DNA of 64,000 bases from Bdellovibrionales bacterium RIFCSPHIGHO2_01_FULL_40_29 (GTDB taxonomy: Bacteria; Bdellovibrionota; Bdellovibrionia; Bdellovibrionales; Bdellovibrionaceae), in contig MEPU01000011.1 in the NCBI GenBank assembly GCA_001771815.1, positions 4,670-68,669 of the forward strand, in the 5' to 3' direction. Below the pieces are notes generated by a model. The model was given only the letters and a program-made list of their open reading frames with translations, searched no databases and had not been told where the DNA came from. A program made the translations under genes and the position numbers. The first letter of the stretch is position 1. Every line of letters starts with the position of its first letter. Positions 52,827 through 62,165 of this stretch are shown in pieces.

Positions 52827-54360
52827 GCAGTGCTTCTTGAATAGGTTTTGACAAGTGAACTTGAAATCCAGATTTAAAGGCCTCTTGTTTTTCTTCTTCT
52901 CTTGTGTAGGCAGTTAATGCCGCAGCAGGAATGTGAGACTTTCCCTCGGAAGTTTCAATTTTGCGAAGTCTCTGCAAAAAAGAATATCCATCTTCTCCGG
53001 GCATTCCAATATCACAGATAATAATATCTGGAGTTGTACTCTTAAGAATATCCAGAGCTTCAGCAGCCGAAGCCGCTGCAACAACAGATGCTCCATTGCG
53101 CTTGAGTAAAAGTCGAAGAACCTGTAAGGAATCCGGAGAATCATCAATGGCTAGAATTTGAAGTCCTTCGAGCCGACGTGATCCTGCTCCCATAACAAGA
53201 GATGGCTCTGAATGAGGCAATTCAAGTGTTTTTGGCTCTTGAATCACGGTCTCAGATATCTGATTTCGCACGGCCATCAACGGAAGTGAAATTGTGAATA
53301 CTGAACCCTTGCCACGACCATTACTTTTAGCAGAGGCTTTTCCACCATGAAGTTCAACCAAATACCTGACAATTGCAAGACCAAGTCCAAGTCCTCCATG
53401 ATGACGTCTTTTACTGCTATCTTGTTGACGGAATCGATCAAAAACGAAGGGCAAAAACTCAGGACTAATGCCCTCACCGGTGTCTTCAACCTCAATCTCC
53501 ACCTGAGTTCCCACACGTCGAAGTCGAACTTCAATACGTCCGCCAGTTGGTGTGAACTTGATGGCATTAGACAGGAGATTCCACATGATTTGGTGAAGTC
53601 GAACTTGATCACCCAGCACCGTAACCGCCGATGGATCCAAAGTCGTTTTTATTTCAATTTGTTTACTTTGTGCTGCTAAGCTAACAGCCTCAACAGCATC
53701 GTTAATAATAGGAACCATATTTTGAACTTTACTTTCCAGCGAAAATTTTCCGGTGATGATTCTCGACATATCTAGCAGATCATTGATTAATCGCACCTGC
53801 AGTTCGGCATTCCGAAGAATAGCATCTAAGGCCTGTTTTTTTTCTTCTTCAGTTTGCTCTTCATGATGAAGGATTTCTGCAAATCCCTGAATCACGCCGA
53901 TCGGTGTTCGCAATTCATGTGAAAGAGTTGCTAAAAATTCATCTTTTGCCTGGTTCACCTGTCTCAATTCTTCTTCGATAACTTTGCGTTCAATGGCATA
54001 TCGAAGCGCTCTGAAAAGAACTTCTCCATCCATCCATCCTTTGCAAATATAATCCTGAGCGCCCTCGTGCACAGCCTTAAGTCCAAACTCTTCATCTTCT
54101 AAAGCTGATAAAACAACAACCGGAACTCCGTGAGCTTTCGACAACACCGTTCCAAGTGTTTTATCCACAGTGCTATCCGGAAGTCCAAGATCAAGCAAAA
54201 TAACATTCACGTTATCACGGGCCAGTTGTTCTAAGCCTTTCGTTAATCGATCAGCCCATTGAATATTGACGGCAGCACTGTGCTTTCGAGAAATATGGGA
54301 ACGAATAAGATCCGCATGTTCGGGATCATCTTCAATCAACAGCACTTGTATGAGCGACAT
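52792..54360 (-). CDS. Receiver-kinase-receiver hybrid protein
   Basis: About 522 residues from ATG 54360 (AGGAGT upstream). Domain order: receiver with VLLIEDD and Asp57 (VILLDLGLP); HisKA with phospho-His148 (LSHELRTPIGVIQGF); HATPase with NLLSNAIKF, VEDTGEGIS and GLGLGLAIVRYL; and a C-terminal receiver with ILAIDDSPDS, Asp450 (IICDIGMP) and Lys in LSKPIQ. No membrane span. The first receiver's phospho-acceptor region and the Lys (ICKG) are intact. It is last in a three-gene operon and probably takes phosphate from the upstream kinase or receiver. Confidence 0.92.
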   Translation of the reverse strand: MSLIQVLLIEDDPEHADLIRSHISRKHSAAVNIQWADRLTKGLEQLARDNVNVILLDLGLPDSTVDKTLGTVLSKAHGVPVVVLSALEDEEFGLKAVHEGAQDYICKGWMDGEVLFRALRYAIERKVIEEELRQVNQAKDEFLATLSHELRTPIGVIQGFAEILHHEEQTEEEKKQALDAILRNAELQVRLINDLLDMSRIITGKFSLESKVQNMVPIINDAVEAVSLAAQSKQIEIKTTLDPSAVTVLGDQVRLHQIMWNLLSNAIKFTPTGGRIEVRLRRVGTQVEIEVEDTGEGISPEFLPFVFDRFRQQDSSKRRHHGGLGLGLAIVRYLVELHGGKASAKSNGRGKGSVFTISLPLMAVRNQISETVIQEPKTLELPHSEPSLVMGAGSRRLEGLQILAIDDSPDSLQVLRLLLKRNGASVVAAASAAEALDILKSTTPDIIICDIGMPGEDGYSFLQRLRKIETSEGKSHIPAAALTAYTREEEKQEAFKSGFQVHLSKPIQEALLIHSVARLAGL

Positions 54361-54368
54361 CATGACTC

Positions 54369-54827
54369 CTATTTTATGGCATGAGTTGGCTGATTCCAAA
54401 TACTCCAATACAGGTTCAAATCTTCAGCCATTTTACGAAAATTATTAAAATCCAGAGGCTTCACCAGATAACTATTAGCGTGTTCCTCATAGGCCATTTC
54501 TTTATCGGCCTCGGCCGTGGACGTCGTCAGAATAACAATCGGAATCACCTTAAGACGGGGATCACTTTTGACTTTTCTTAAGACCTCATGACCATCCACT
54601 TTTGGAAGCTTCAGATCCAGCAAAATGATATCTGGATGCGGTTGATTTTTATACTTACCACGTTGAAAAAGATAATCCAACGCCTCAGCACCGTCTTTAA
54701 CATGATGAATTCCATTGGTGACGCGGTTATTTTCAAGACTTCGAATAACAAGTTGAGCATGATCATCATCATCTTCCACCAATAAAAAAGAAGTCAATTT
54801 TGGTTCTTTTATTTCATTAGAGTTCAT
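54369..54827 (-). CDS. Stand-alone response regulator (Rcp1-like receiver)
   Basis: About 152 residues from ATG 54827, nine bases after AAGGAG; ATG 54833 is too close to it. A single receiver domain: FLLVEDDDDHAQL, Asp in PDIILLDLKLPKVDG, Thr in VILTTSTAEADK and Lys in LVKPLDF. No output domain. This subclass, typified by Rcp1, passes phosphate between sensor kinases. It overlaps the end of the MHYT kinase gene by 11 bases. Confidence 0.9.
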   Translation of the reverse strand: MNSNEIKEPKLTSFLLVEDDDDHAQLVIRSLENNRVTNGIHHVKDGAEALDYLFQRGKYKNQPHPDIILLDLKLPKVDGHEVLRKVKSDPRLKVIPIVILTTSTAEADKEMAYEEHANSYLVKPLDFNNFRKMAEDLNLYWSIWNQPTHAIK

Positions 54828-57084
54828 AGTCATAGTCTCCTTGGAGAATAAAATTTTTAGGAAAAGCCACCCAAAAAGTAGCCCCTTGTCCAATCTCTGA
54901 TTCGACCCAAACTCTTCCGCCATGAAGTTGCATAATTCTTGAAACGATCGTAAGTCCGACCCCTGTTCCACGATTATCACTCACAAGGCGCTGAAAAAGC
55001 CCAAATATTTTTTTATGATACTCTTTCGAAATTCCTGGTCCGTTATCACGTACAAAAAAACGGATTTCATCATCTGCTAATTCTGAACCAATGGTGATCA
55101 ATGGATTAGATCCTTCCACACCATACTTTAGAGCATTGATGATCAAATTTTCAAAAACTTGATAAATACGTTTGCGATCTCCCCTAACAGAAGGCAAATT
55201 ATCCATCACGCTCGTGGTTACTGATTTTTCTTGAATCTGTGCCGAAAGATTTTCAATAATTGCTTTAATAAGTGACGATATGGCGACATCTTCAACTTCA
55301 AGTTTTATACGACCAACTCGACTCAATTGCAGAAGGTCATCAATCAACTGGTTCATGCGGCTATTTGCTCGCTCAAGTCGCCCTACAGAATCAGCGACTT
55401 TATCATATCGCTGAGCCGCAATGTCTTCTTTTAGTAATCCCAAAAAACCAGAACTTGTTACAAGAGGTGATTTTAAATCATGGGATACTGTATACACAAA
55501 TTGTTCCATCTCGAGATTCTTTTGTTGAATATGATTTGTTGAATGGCGAATGCGATCTTCAAGCGCTTTTCTTTTTGTGATATCAACAATAGAGGCCAGA
55601 ACAAATGTTCCCTCATCTGTAATCAACGGGTTCAGACCAATTTCAACGGGGATCTCCGTACCATCTTTACGTAGACCATACAGATCTCGCCCTTCCCCCA
55701 TTTGTCGCGCTACTGGAGTTTTCATAAATGCAGAACGCTGTTCAGGATGACTTTGTCTGTACTTTTTCGGCACTAAAAATTCCATTCTTTGGCCTATAAC
55801 TTCATCGCGATGATACCCAAACTGATTCTCGAACTGCGAATTGCACAAAACAATTTTTCCAACTTGATCAACCATCAGTAAGCCATTTGGCGTGGCATCA
55901 ATAACATTTCGAAATCTTTCTTCATTTTTTCGAAGAGTATCCGCCGTGCGCACTCGGTCTGTGATATCACGTGCAGATGCTGTGAACAGGGGGGGCTCAT
56001 CGCCCGTTCCGGGAATCACTCCAATCGAAAGCTCCAGCGGGAATTCTTCTCCGTTCGCTCGCAGCGCCTGCATCACGCTCCGCTTTCCTATCACCGAACC
56101 AATGCCCTTTGCCAAGTACCGCGCAAGTCCATCGGCATGAGCTTTTCGGTACCGCTGAGGGATGATCAATTGAGCTAACTCACGACCAATAACTTCTGCA
56201 CGACTAAAACCAAATGTTTTTTCTGCAGTCTCATTCCATTCTAAAATATTTCCGGTATGATCTATGGTGATAATAGCTTCCAGTGAAGAGTTCAGGATGG
56301 CTGTTTTTCGCGCCTCACTTCTTTTTAAATCATTAGCGCGCTTTTGCTGTTGCATCCAAATTCTTTGACCGACAGATCCGGTCAAAGCCAATCCCAAAAT
56401 CAAAAGTGTTGCCACAATCACAGCTGAAGCAAGACCTGACGATACAAGAAGATTTTTTTCATCAATTATAAATCCTTCTTTATGAGTAAATGTTGCCGCG
56501 ATCATTCCCGTATAATGCATTCCAGAAATCGCAAGGCCCATGATCATGGACGCCAGCGTGAGTTGCAAAATTTGATCTGATATACTTTTCAATCGCCGAA
56601 AAACAAATAAAGCCACAAACGAGGCCACCAGCGCAATAACAACGGACAAAAAGACAAGTCCATAATTCCAATGAATCTGAGCTGCCATTCTCATCGAGTA
56701 CATGCCGATGTAATGCATGCCCGCAATGGCCGCAGCCATTGCAACACCACTAAAAATCAGTGCTCCTGTGGAAACTGCAGGGCGACTTGCAATAAATAAA
56801 GCCAGCGCCGAGGCTCCAATGGCCACAACGACTGATAAAATCATCAGTGGAACATCATAGCCCATTTCCATTCCAGGCATTTCAAAGGCCAGCATACCGA
56901 CAAAATGCATGCTCCAGATTCCAAATCCCATGGCTAAAGCACCACACACCAACCACACCGTTTGGGCTCGGCCTTTTGCATGAGTCACACTATGAGATAA
57001 ATTCAAGGCGACATACGATGCAAAGACAGCCACCAAAATAGATAGAATGACAAGAGTCATGTTGTATTTGATTTCCATCACCAT
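54817..57084 (-). CDS. MHYT-PAS-PAS histidine kinase
   Basis: A 755-residue membrane sensor. Residues 10-235 carry seven spans with three MHYT motifs (WSMHFVGM, AGMHYIGM, SGMHYTGM; His60, His124, His190), a domain thought to sense O2, CO or NO through bound copper. Two PAS domains follow (about 262-375 and 385-500), then HisKA with His535 (VSHDLKSPLVTSS) and an HATPase with NLIINALKYG, VRDNGPGIS and RGTGVGLTIVSRI. It is first in an operon with a receiver and a hybrid kinase, so the three probably form one relay. Confidence 0.92.
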   Translation of the reverse strand: MVMEIKYNMTLVILSILVAVFASYVALNLSHSVTHAKGRAQTVWLVCGALAMGFGIWSMHFVGMLAFEMPGMEMGYDVPLMILSVVVAIGASALALFIASRPAVSTGALIFSGVAMAAAIAGMHYIGMYSMRMAAQIHWNYGLVFLSVVIALVASFVALFVFRRLKSISDQILQLTLASMIMGLAISGMHYTGMIAATFTHKEGFIIDEKNLLVSSGLASAVIVATLLILGLALTGSVGQRIWMQQQKRANDLKRSEARKTAILNSSLEAIITIDHTGNILEWNETAEKTFGFSRAEVIGRELAQLIIPQRYRKAHADGLARYLAKGIGSVIGKRSVMQALRANGEEFPLELSIGVIPGTGDEPPLFTASARDITDRVRTADTLRKNEERFRNVIDATPNGLLMVDQVGKIVLCNSQFENQFGYHRDEVIGQRMEFLVPKKYRQSHPEQRSAFMKTPVARQMGEGRDLYGLRKDGTEIPVEIGLNPLITDEGTFVLASIVDITKRKALEDRIRHSTNHIQQKNLEMEQFVYTVSHDLKSPLVTSSGFLGLLKEDIAAQRYDKVADSVGRLERANSRMNQLIDDLLQLSRVGRIKLEVEDVAISSLIKAIIENLSAQIQEKSVTTSVMDNLPSVRGDRKRIYQVFENLIINALKYGVEGSNPLITIGSELADDEIRFFVRDNGPGISKEYHKKIFGLFQRLVSDNRGTGVGLTIVSRIMQLHGGRVWVESEIGQGATFWVAFPKNFILQGDYDYEL

Positions 57085-57298
57085 ATGGCATTAACTTTAA
57101 TGCAAGAATGAGACACATCATAAAAAAACGATAAAAATCAAACCACTTTACTTGAGAAAAATATTTGATGACGATGGGGCAATAGGACTCATTTCAATGG
57201 GGCCAAAATCCCAAATTGCTTCCATATCTGCGATATTTCATGCTTTTTTCTCAAATTGATACAGTGATTTGGTTTGCAAATTGCATAAAATTTAAGAA

Positions 57299-57928
57299 AT
57301 GAAATCCTTCATCACAACCTTATTCTTCGCAATCTTAACGAGCCCTCCTGCTTTTTCTCTAGAATGGGATACAAGAATTCCTGCGACGTTCAAGATTTTC
57401 ATGGAAAATACCTTGCATGAGCTTTACACGATGGAGGGGCGCCAAAATTCTCCGCTGCATCAGGCAATTTTTCAAGGACCAAGCCACGGAAAAACCTATC
57501 AAAAATGGCTCAATAAAAGAATTCAAAAAATTTCGCTTTCCACAAATTGCAATGTCGCGGCCCACATTGATTCCGAAGGACCTCCGGGGATCCTATATAT
57601 TTCAAAATGCAGTAATTTGAATCCAACCTCAGATGACAAAGCCTATTGGCTTTCCATTTTTATTCATGAAGCTCGTCATCTTGAATCTCATCAACAGTTT
57701 TGGAAACATTCTGTATGCACCGATGACTTGGGATCAATAATGGCTTGCGATCATTCACCTTTAGGCGCGTTTGGAGCTGAAAAAGTTTGGGCCAAAAATT
57801 TACTGATGTCCTGTCATAACTGCTCTCCGGAAATTCTCACTCAACTCGAAAAGATTTATGAAGACCAAACGGTCTGGAATAAACTAATGCCCCCAGCTCA
57901 GAGCCAACTTCGATCCGATGCGAAGTAA
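57299..57928 (+). CDS. Exported protein with a HExxH motif
   Basis: A 209-residue protein with a signal peptide (ITTLFFAILTSPPAFSLEW). The helix IFIHEARHLESH carries His123-Glu124-x2-His127, a gluzincin-type metal motif; a downstream acid (Glu near FGAEKVWA, residue about 160) could be the third ligand. Six Cys in the mature part suggest disulphides. I do not recognise the family, so peptidase activity is only a possibility. Confidence 0.65.
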   Translation: MKSFITTLFFAILTSPPAFSLEWDTRIPATFKIFMENTLHELYTMEGRQNSPLHQAIFQGPSHGKTYQKWLNKRIQKISLSTNCNVAAHIDSEGPPGILYISKCSNLNPTSDDKAYWLSIFIHEARHLESHQQFWKHSVCTDDLGSIMACDHSPLGAFGAEKVWAKNLLMSCHNCSPEILTQLEKIYEDQTVWNKLMPPAQSQLRSDAK

Positions 57929-58018
57929 ATCTTATTCCTTTTCACATCGACTCACGTAGCATTGATTCTCATTGGTTCTTCAGATAGTCTCTCTTTTTCT
58001 GATAAAACGGAGGATACT

Positions 58019-58387
58019 TTGAAACCCTTAGAAACCCGCGCCGACATTGAACTGCTTGTTAACGAATTTTATGCAAAAGTTCGCAAGGATGCCTCCATCG
58101 GCCCTATTTTTGATGACGTCGCCAAAGTTAACTGGGAAGAACATCTTCCGAAGATCACCAATTTTTGGTGTGATCTGATACTCGGAGAAAACAATTACCA
58201 CGGTCGGCCCTTCCCCCCGCATATCCCTTTAAATTTAAAACTGGAGCATTTTGAGAAATGGCTTGGTTTATTTATTGAAACGGTTAACGAACACTTCAAT
58301 GGTCTTAAAGCAGAAGAAATAAAAAATCGCGCTTTGGGAATTGCGCGTAATTTTTTAAGTAATATTACTTATTTGGAAAAAGCATAA
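58019..58387 (+). CDS. Group III truncated haemoglobin
   Basis: About 122 residues from a TTG at 58019 with GGAGG five bases upstream. The globin pattern fits group III: INELLVNEFYAKVRKDASIGPIFDD-like start, NWEEHLPKITNFWCDLILG, PHIPLNLKLEHFEKWLGLF with the proximal His in helix F, and LGIARNFL at the end. Such proteins bind O2 or NO; the cellular role is often unclear. It precedes the SRAP gene by 13 bases on the same strand. Confidence 0.88.
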   Translation: MKPLETRADIELLVNEFYAKVRKDASIGPIFDDVAKVNWEEHLPKITNFWCDLILGENNYHGRPFPPHIPLNLKLEHFEKWLGLFIETVNEHFNGLKAEEIKNRALGIARNFLSNITYLEKA

Positions 58388-58400
58388 TAGGGTCTTCATT

Positions 58401-59063
58401 GTGTGTGCACAGTTCGCATTAAAAATCGAAGCTAACAAATTAAGTCTGAAATATAGAATTAAAATTTCAGATCAGTTGTCTTCTATCGACAGTCGTTTTT
58501 TACCGCTCAGTTCGGCTCCAGTTATTGTGACGAAAAATTCTGATCGGCTCCTCACTCCAATGCGATTTTCTTTAATCCCTAGTTGGTCAACTGAACCAAA
58601 AGTTAAATTTGCCACTCACAATGCCAGAATTGAAACTGTTATTGAAAAACCAACTTGGCGGACACCTTTTCAATCTCAACATTGCCTGATCCCACTGACT
58701 TCATTTTTTGAATCTGTCTACACCGGTCCAGAAGCTGGTCATATTATCAGATTTTCTGAAGTGGATAATGATTTGCTTTTCGCTGCTGGAATTTTTGATT
58801 TTTGGAAAGACAACTCAACACCTGAAAAAAGTTTTTTTTCATTTTCGATTTTAACTCGAGAGCCATCAAAATATATTGAAGAGCATGGTCACGACAGAAC
58901 TCCGATTTTTGTTAAGGATGATTTTGCTTTTGACTGGTTAAACCTGACAAAAAAAGAGAGCACATCCATCAAAGATGAGCTTTTAAAAAATGCCTATCAC
59001 CCGACTTTAAAAGTAGAAATCGATAGACCACTCAAAGCCGGCTGGGAAAAAAGGAAAACATAA
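58401..59063 (+). CDS. yedK: SRAP-domain protein (YedK/HMCES-like)
   Basis: A 220-residue protein that begins Met-Cys2, the cysteine that forms the thiazolidine crosslink to abasic sites in single-stranded DNA. Other active-site residues are in place: NARIET (Asn74, Arg76, Glu78), Glu104 in SFFES, and His164 in HDRTP. It shields abasic sites from cleavage and, by reversal, lets repair proceed. The GTG at 58401 is the start, because Cys2 must follow it. It stands directly before umuDC, which supports a DNA-damage function. Confidence 0.92.
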   Translation: MCAQFALKIEANKLSLKYRIKISDQLSSIDSRFLPLSSAPVIVTKNSDRLLTPMRFSLIPSWSTEPKVKFATHNARIETVIEKPTWRTPFQSQHCLIPLTSFFESVYTGPEAGHIIRFSEVDNDLLFAAGIFDFWKDNSTPEKSFFSFSILTREPSKYIEEHGHDRTPIFVKDDFAFDWLNLTKKESTSIKDELLKNAYHPTLKVEIDRPLKAGWEKRKT

Positions 59064-59076
59064 CCTCAGTCTGTAT

Positions 59077-59095
59077 TTACATATAAATTACATAT
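59077..59095 (+). promoter_or_regulatory. Direct repeat upstream of umuD
   Basis: TTACATAT occurs at 59077-59084 and again at 59088-59095, an 11-base period, so both copies face the same side of the helix. The second ends 30 bases before the umuD start. A regulator that binds as tandem monomers or dimers could use it. It does not fit the inverted TTAC-N3-GTAA LexA box reported for Bdellovibrio, so the protein is unknown. Confidence 0.35.
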
Positions 59096-59125
59096 TTTAG
59101 TTGCCACAGTCAAGCACCTTATTTT

Positions 59126-59572
59126 ATGTCTAGATTCATGGAAATACTTAAAATCGATCCTACTGATAATATAAGTCTCCCCCTGTTCGCCAATCGGATC
59201 AGTTGCGGTTTCCCCTCGCCCGCTGATGATTACGTCGAGGGGCTCTTAAACCTGAATGAAAAACTTATTCCTCGCCCATCTTCAACATTCTTAATCAAAG
59301 CCGAGGGCGATTCCATGAATGGAGTCGGAATTTATGAAGGTGATCTTCTTATTGTCGATAAATCGATCACAGCAGCACACAACCAAATTGTAGTTGCTAT
59401 TATTAATAGTGAATTCACAATCAAACGATTAGTTTTTCGTTTTCCAAAAACATTTCTTCAACCCGAAAATCCAAAATACAAACCCATTGAAATCACTCCT
59501 GAAATGGATTTTCACGTTTGGGGTGTTGTTACTTTTACAATTCATGGTTTTCTCAAACGGGCCACAAAATGA
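59126..59572 (+). CDS. umuD: UmuD-like S24 peptidase of translesion synthesis
   Basis: A 148-residue protein with the self-cleavage site Cys27-Gly28 (SCGFPSPADDY), catalytic Ser63 in GDSMNGVGI and Lys100 in FTIKRLVF. RecA-stimulated cleavage trims the N-terminus and UmuD' then pairs with UmuC to form Pol V. Length matches E. coli UmuD (139) closely. The stop overlaps the umuC start (ATGA), the classical arrangement. Confidence 0.95.
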   Translation: MSRFMEILKIDPTDNISLPLFANRISCGFPSPADDYVEGLLNLNEKLIPRPSSTFLIKAEGDSMNGVGIYEGDLLIVDKSITAAHNQIVVAIINSEFTIKRLVFRFPKTFLQPENPKYKPIEITPEMDFHVWGVVTFTIHGFLKRATK

Positions 59573-60843
59573 ACCCACAACCTATTTTTGCATTAGTCGA
59601 CTGCAATTCTTTTTACTGTTCTTGCGAACGAGTCTTCAGACCTGATTTGCTCAATAAACCCATCGTGGTTCTGTCGAATAACGACGGATGCATTGTTGCC
59701 CGAACGGACGAAGTCAAAGCACTCAATATCCCCTCATGGGCCCCCTATTTCAAAGTCAAAGATCAAATCAAAAAACATAACGTCACTGTTTTTTCATCTA
59801 ATTATACGCTTTATGGCGACATGAGCGGACGCGTGATGAAAACACTCAGTCAGTTTGCTCCTGAGATGGAAGTTTATTCGATTGATGAGGCTTTTCTATC
59901 TTTTACGGGAATGAAAAATTTAAATCTCACGGAGTACAGCAAAAATATTCGAAGAACAGTTCTTCAGAATACAGGCATACCCACATGTATCGGTATTGGA
60001 CCAACAAAAGTTCTGGCAAAAATCGCCAATAGAGTCGCAAAAAAAGATAAAACCAAGACAGAGGGCGTCTTTGATCTATGCGATACTAAGCTTAGAGATC
60101 ATGTTTTAAAAAATTTTCCCGTTGAAGACATCTGGGGCATCGGAAAACAATCCGCTAAAAAACTTTACGAACACAACATTAAAACCGCATGGCAGTTAAA
60201 AAATTCAGATCCCTCGCATATCCAAAAATTTTTAACCGTGGCCGGAGCCAGAATAGTTAAAGAATTAGATGGCATTTCCTGTCTTGATCTTGGAACAGAT
60301 GGCGAAGATAGAAAACAAGTCATCTCATCACGATCATTTGGTCGCCCCGTCACAGCACTCAGCGAATTGGAAGAGTCTATTGCTAATCATGTGACAAGTT
60401 CCTGTGAGAAATTACGAAAACAAGACTTAAAATGTAAAAACATGATTGTCTTTATTCAAACCGATCCCTTTAAGAACACGTCTCAGTATCACAAATCTGC
60501 CAGTATGGATTTGCTCTCAAGCACCTCTGCAACTCCAAAACTAATTAAACATGCTTTTTCACTATTAAAGACGATTTATCAAAAAGATTATAACTATAAA
60601 AAATGTGGAATCATTCTGAATGGATTACATAAAAGCACATCTCAGCAAATGGATTTTTTTGATCGTCATGACAGTATAGTCGACGATCATCTTATGAAAA
60701 CCATTGATGCTATAAATTCATTTCATGGAAAAGGTTCTGTTAAATTTGCAGCTTGCGGAATTGATCAGTTTTGGAAAATGCTCTCTGAGATGAAATCACC
60801 TTGCTACACGACCCGGTGGAGCGAACTTCTTCGGGTTAAATGA
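59569..60843 (+). CDS. umuC: UmuC-like Y-family DNA polymerase V subunit
   Basis: A 424-residue polymerase starting at ATG 59569 within the umuD stop. Conserved motifs: FALVDCNSFYCSCERVF (catalytic Asp near residue 10), VLSNNDGCIVARTDEVK, and YSIDEAFLSF with the Asp-Glu pair; then GIGPTKVLAKIANRVAKK (helix-hairpin-helix) and the little-finger region. The C-terminal tail (CGIILNGLH, QMDFFD) includes a beta-clamp-type binding peptide, Gln-x-x-Phe-Phe. It copies damaged DNA with UmuD'. Confidence 0.95.
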   Translation: MNPQPIFALVDCNSFYCSCERVFRPDLLNKPIVVLSNNDGCIVARTDEVKALNIPSWAPYFKVKDQIKKHNVTVFSSNYTLYGDMSGRVMKTLSQFAPEMEVYSIDEAFLSFTGMKNLNLTEYSKNIRRTVLQNTGIPTCIGIGPTKVLAKIANRVAKKDKTKTEGVFDLCDTKLRDHVLKNFPVEDIWGIGKQSAKKLYEHNIKTAWQLKNSDPSHIQKFLTVAGARIVKELDGISCLDLGTDGEDRKQVISSRSFGRPVTALSELEESIANHVTSSCEKLRKQDLKCKNMIVFIQTDPFKNTSQYHKSASMDLLSSTSATPKLIKHAFSLLKTIYQKDYNYKKCGIILNGLHKSTSQQMDFFDRHDSIVDDHLMKTIDAINSFHGKGSVKFAACGIDQFWKMLSEMKSPCYTTRWSELLRVK

Positions 60844-60869
60844 CTGGCTTGAAAAACACATGCGCGCTG

Positions 60870-61619
60870 TTACGCCGGCAAAGTCATAATCAAGGGCTTA
60901 CCCTTTGTGATCACCAATGTGTGTTCATACTGAGCCGTAAAAAACTTTTTATCCGTAGATAACGTCCAACCATCTCCAGCGTCAAAAACCTCTGTAGCCC
61001 CCGTTGAAAGAAAAGGTTCGATGGTGATGACCTGATTTTCTTTCAGAATGCGCTTATCTTTGGGGTCATAGTAACCAGGAATAAATTCGGGATTCTCATG
61101 AAGAGCTCGCCCCACGCCATGGCTGCCTAAATTCTCAATAACCGTTAAGTTATTCCGAGCAGCTTCATTTTCAATAGCACGACCAATGCCATTCAAAGGC
61201 TGACCAGCCCTTGTTGACCGAAGCGCCATGTCCAAAGCCCTCTTCGCCACAAGACAAAGATTTCTTTTTAAATTCGACTCCGGAGGAATAATAAAAGACC
61301 CGCCAGTATCTGCAAAATAACCATCTAATTCCGCAGAGACATCGATATTCACCAAGTCCCCTGCACCAAGTATTCTTGTCCCAGGAATGCCATGAGCAGC
61401 CTCTTCATTGACACTGATACAAGTGGTTCCTGGGAAATTGTAAACAAGTTTCGGAGCGGACCTGGCACCATATTTTTCTAAGAATGCGTGCCCCAACTGA
61501 TCAAGCTCAAGCGTCGTGATTCCCGGTTCAAGTTTTGATCCCATATACTGAAGACACTGGGCCACTATTTTTCCAATTTTCCGAAGAGCAATCAGATCAT
61601 TTTCATTTTCTATAGACAT
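60870..61619 (-). CDS. map: Methionine aminopeptidase, type I
   Basis: A 249-residue enzyme close to the bacterial norm. Metal ligands are recognisable: two Asp in NIDVSAELDGYFADTGGSF, His in GSHGVGRALHENP, Glu in TIEPFLS and Glu in QYEHTLVIT. It removes the initiator Met from new proteins. It is monocistronic here, transcribed towards umuC, with which it is convergent. Confidence 0.95.
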   Translation of the reverse strand: MSIENENDLIALRKIGKIVAQCLQYMGSKLEPGITTLELDQLGHAFLEKYGARSAPKLVYNFPGTTCISVNEEAAHGIPGTRILGAGDLVNIDVSAELDGYFADTGGSFIIPPESNLKRNLCLVAKRALDMALRSTRAGQPLNGIGRAIENEAARNNLTVIENLGSHGVGRALHENPEFIPGYYDPKDKRILKENQVITIEPFLSTGATEVFDAGDGWTLSTDKKFFTAQYEHTLVITKGKPLIMTLPA

Positions 61620-61668
61620 AGGTGAATACTATCACAGGGCAGAACAAATGTCATTTTTTAACTAGACA

Positions 61669-62109
61669 TCAAAGAATAGCGACAAATTCACCTTCAAAAA
61701 TACAGACCACATCAGATTTTACTTTAATTTCCGATCGCAAAGAAATTTGGCCTCTTTGCTTACGTTCCAAAGTGAGTAAAAATTTTTCAAAATCATTTTC
61801 AGCCGGAGAAAAACAAACACAAGAAAAATCTCCGTTTACCGGACGAATATATTTTATTTGTCCACTTTTAATAACAACGTGACACTCTAGATTTCTATTT
61901 TTCAAAACATTATACAACCACGCATAACAAGCCAAAACTGCAGTTGAATAAATGCTTCCACCAAAGACGGTTCCTAAATGATTTCGATTAGGCTCCAAAG
62001 GCGCACGCAGCTCAACTAAATCATCATTGGCCTGAATGACCCGAACACCTAAAGTTGCTACGAGTGGTATTTGAGTCTGAAGAAATTTTTCCAATTCATG
62101 TGTTTGCAT
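61669..62109 (-). CDS. Thioesterase-like hotdog protein (YiiD C-terminal type)
   Basis: A 146-residue hotdog-fold protein: LVELRAPLEPNRNHLGTVFGGSIYSTAVLACYAWLY, with the N-H-x-G-T-x-F-G-G pattern of the YiiD/PaaI group, then IKSGQIKYIRPVNGDFSC. The family hydrolyses acyl-thioesters; the acyl group is unknown. It is 49 bases upstream of map on the same strand. Confidence 0.82.
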   Translation of the reverse strand: MQTHELEKFLQTQIPLVATLGVRVIQANDDLVELRAPLEPNRNHLGTVFGGSIYSTAVLACYAWLYNVLKNRNLECHVVIKSGQIKYIRPVNGDFSCVCFSPAENDFEKFLLTLERKQRGQISLRSEIKVKSDVVCIFEGEFVAIL

Positions 62110-62165
62110 AGTCCCATTTTGCCAGCTAACAGTTTTTTTGGGTATATTTTTCCATCAAAGCGGAC

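Noticed and set aside
59064-59125. Classical LexA box before umuD
   Set aside because: Neither the CTG-N10-CAG nor a TTAC-N3-GTAA form is present; only a direct repeat is seen.
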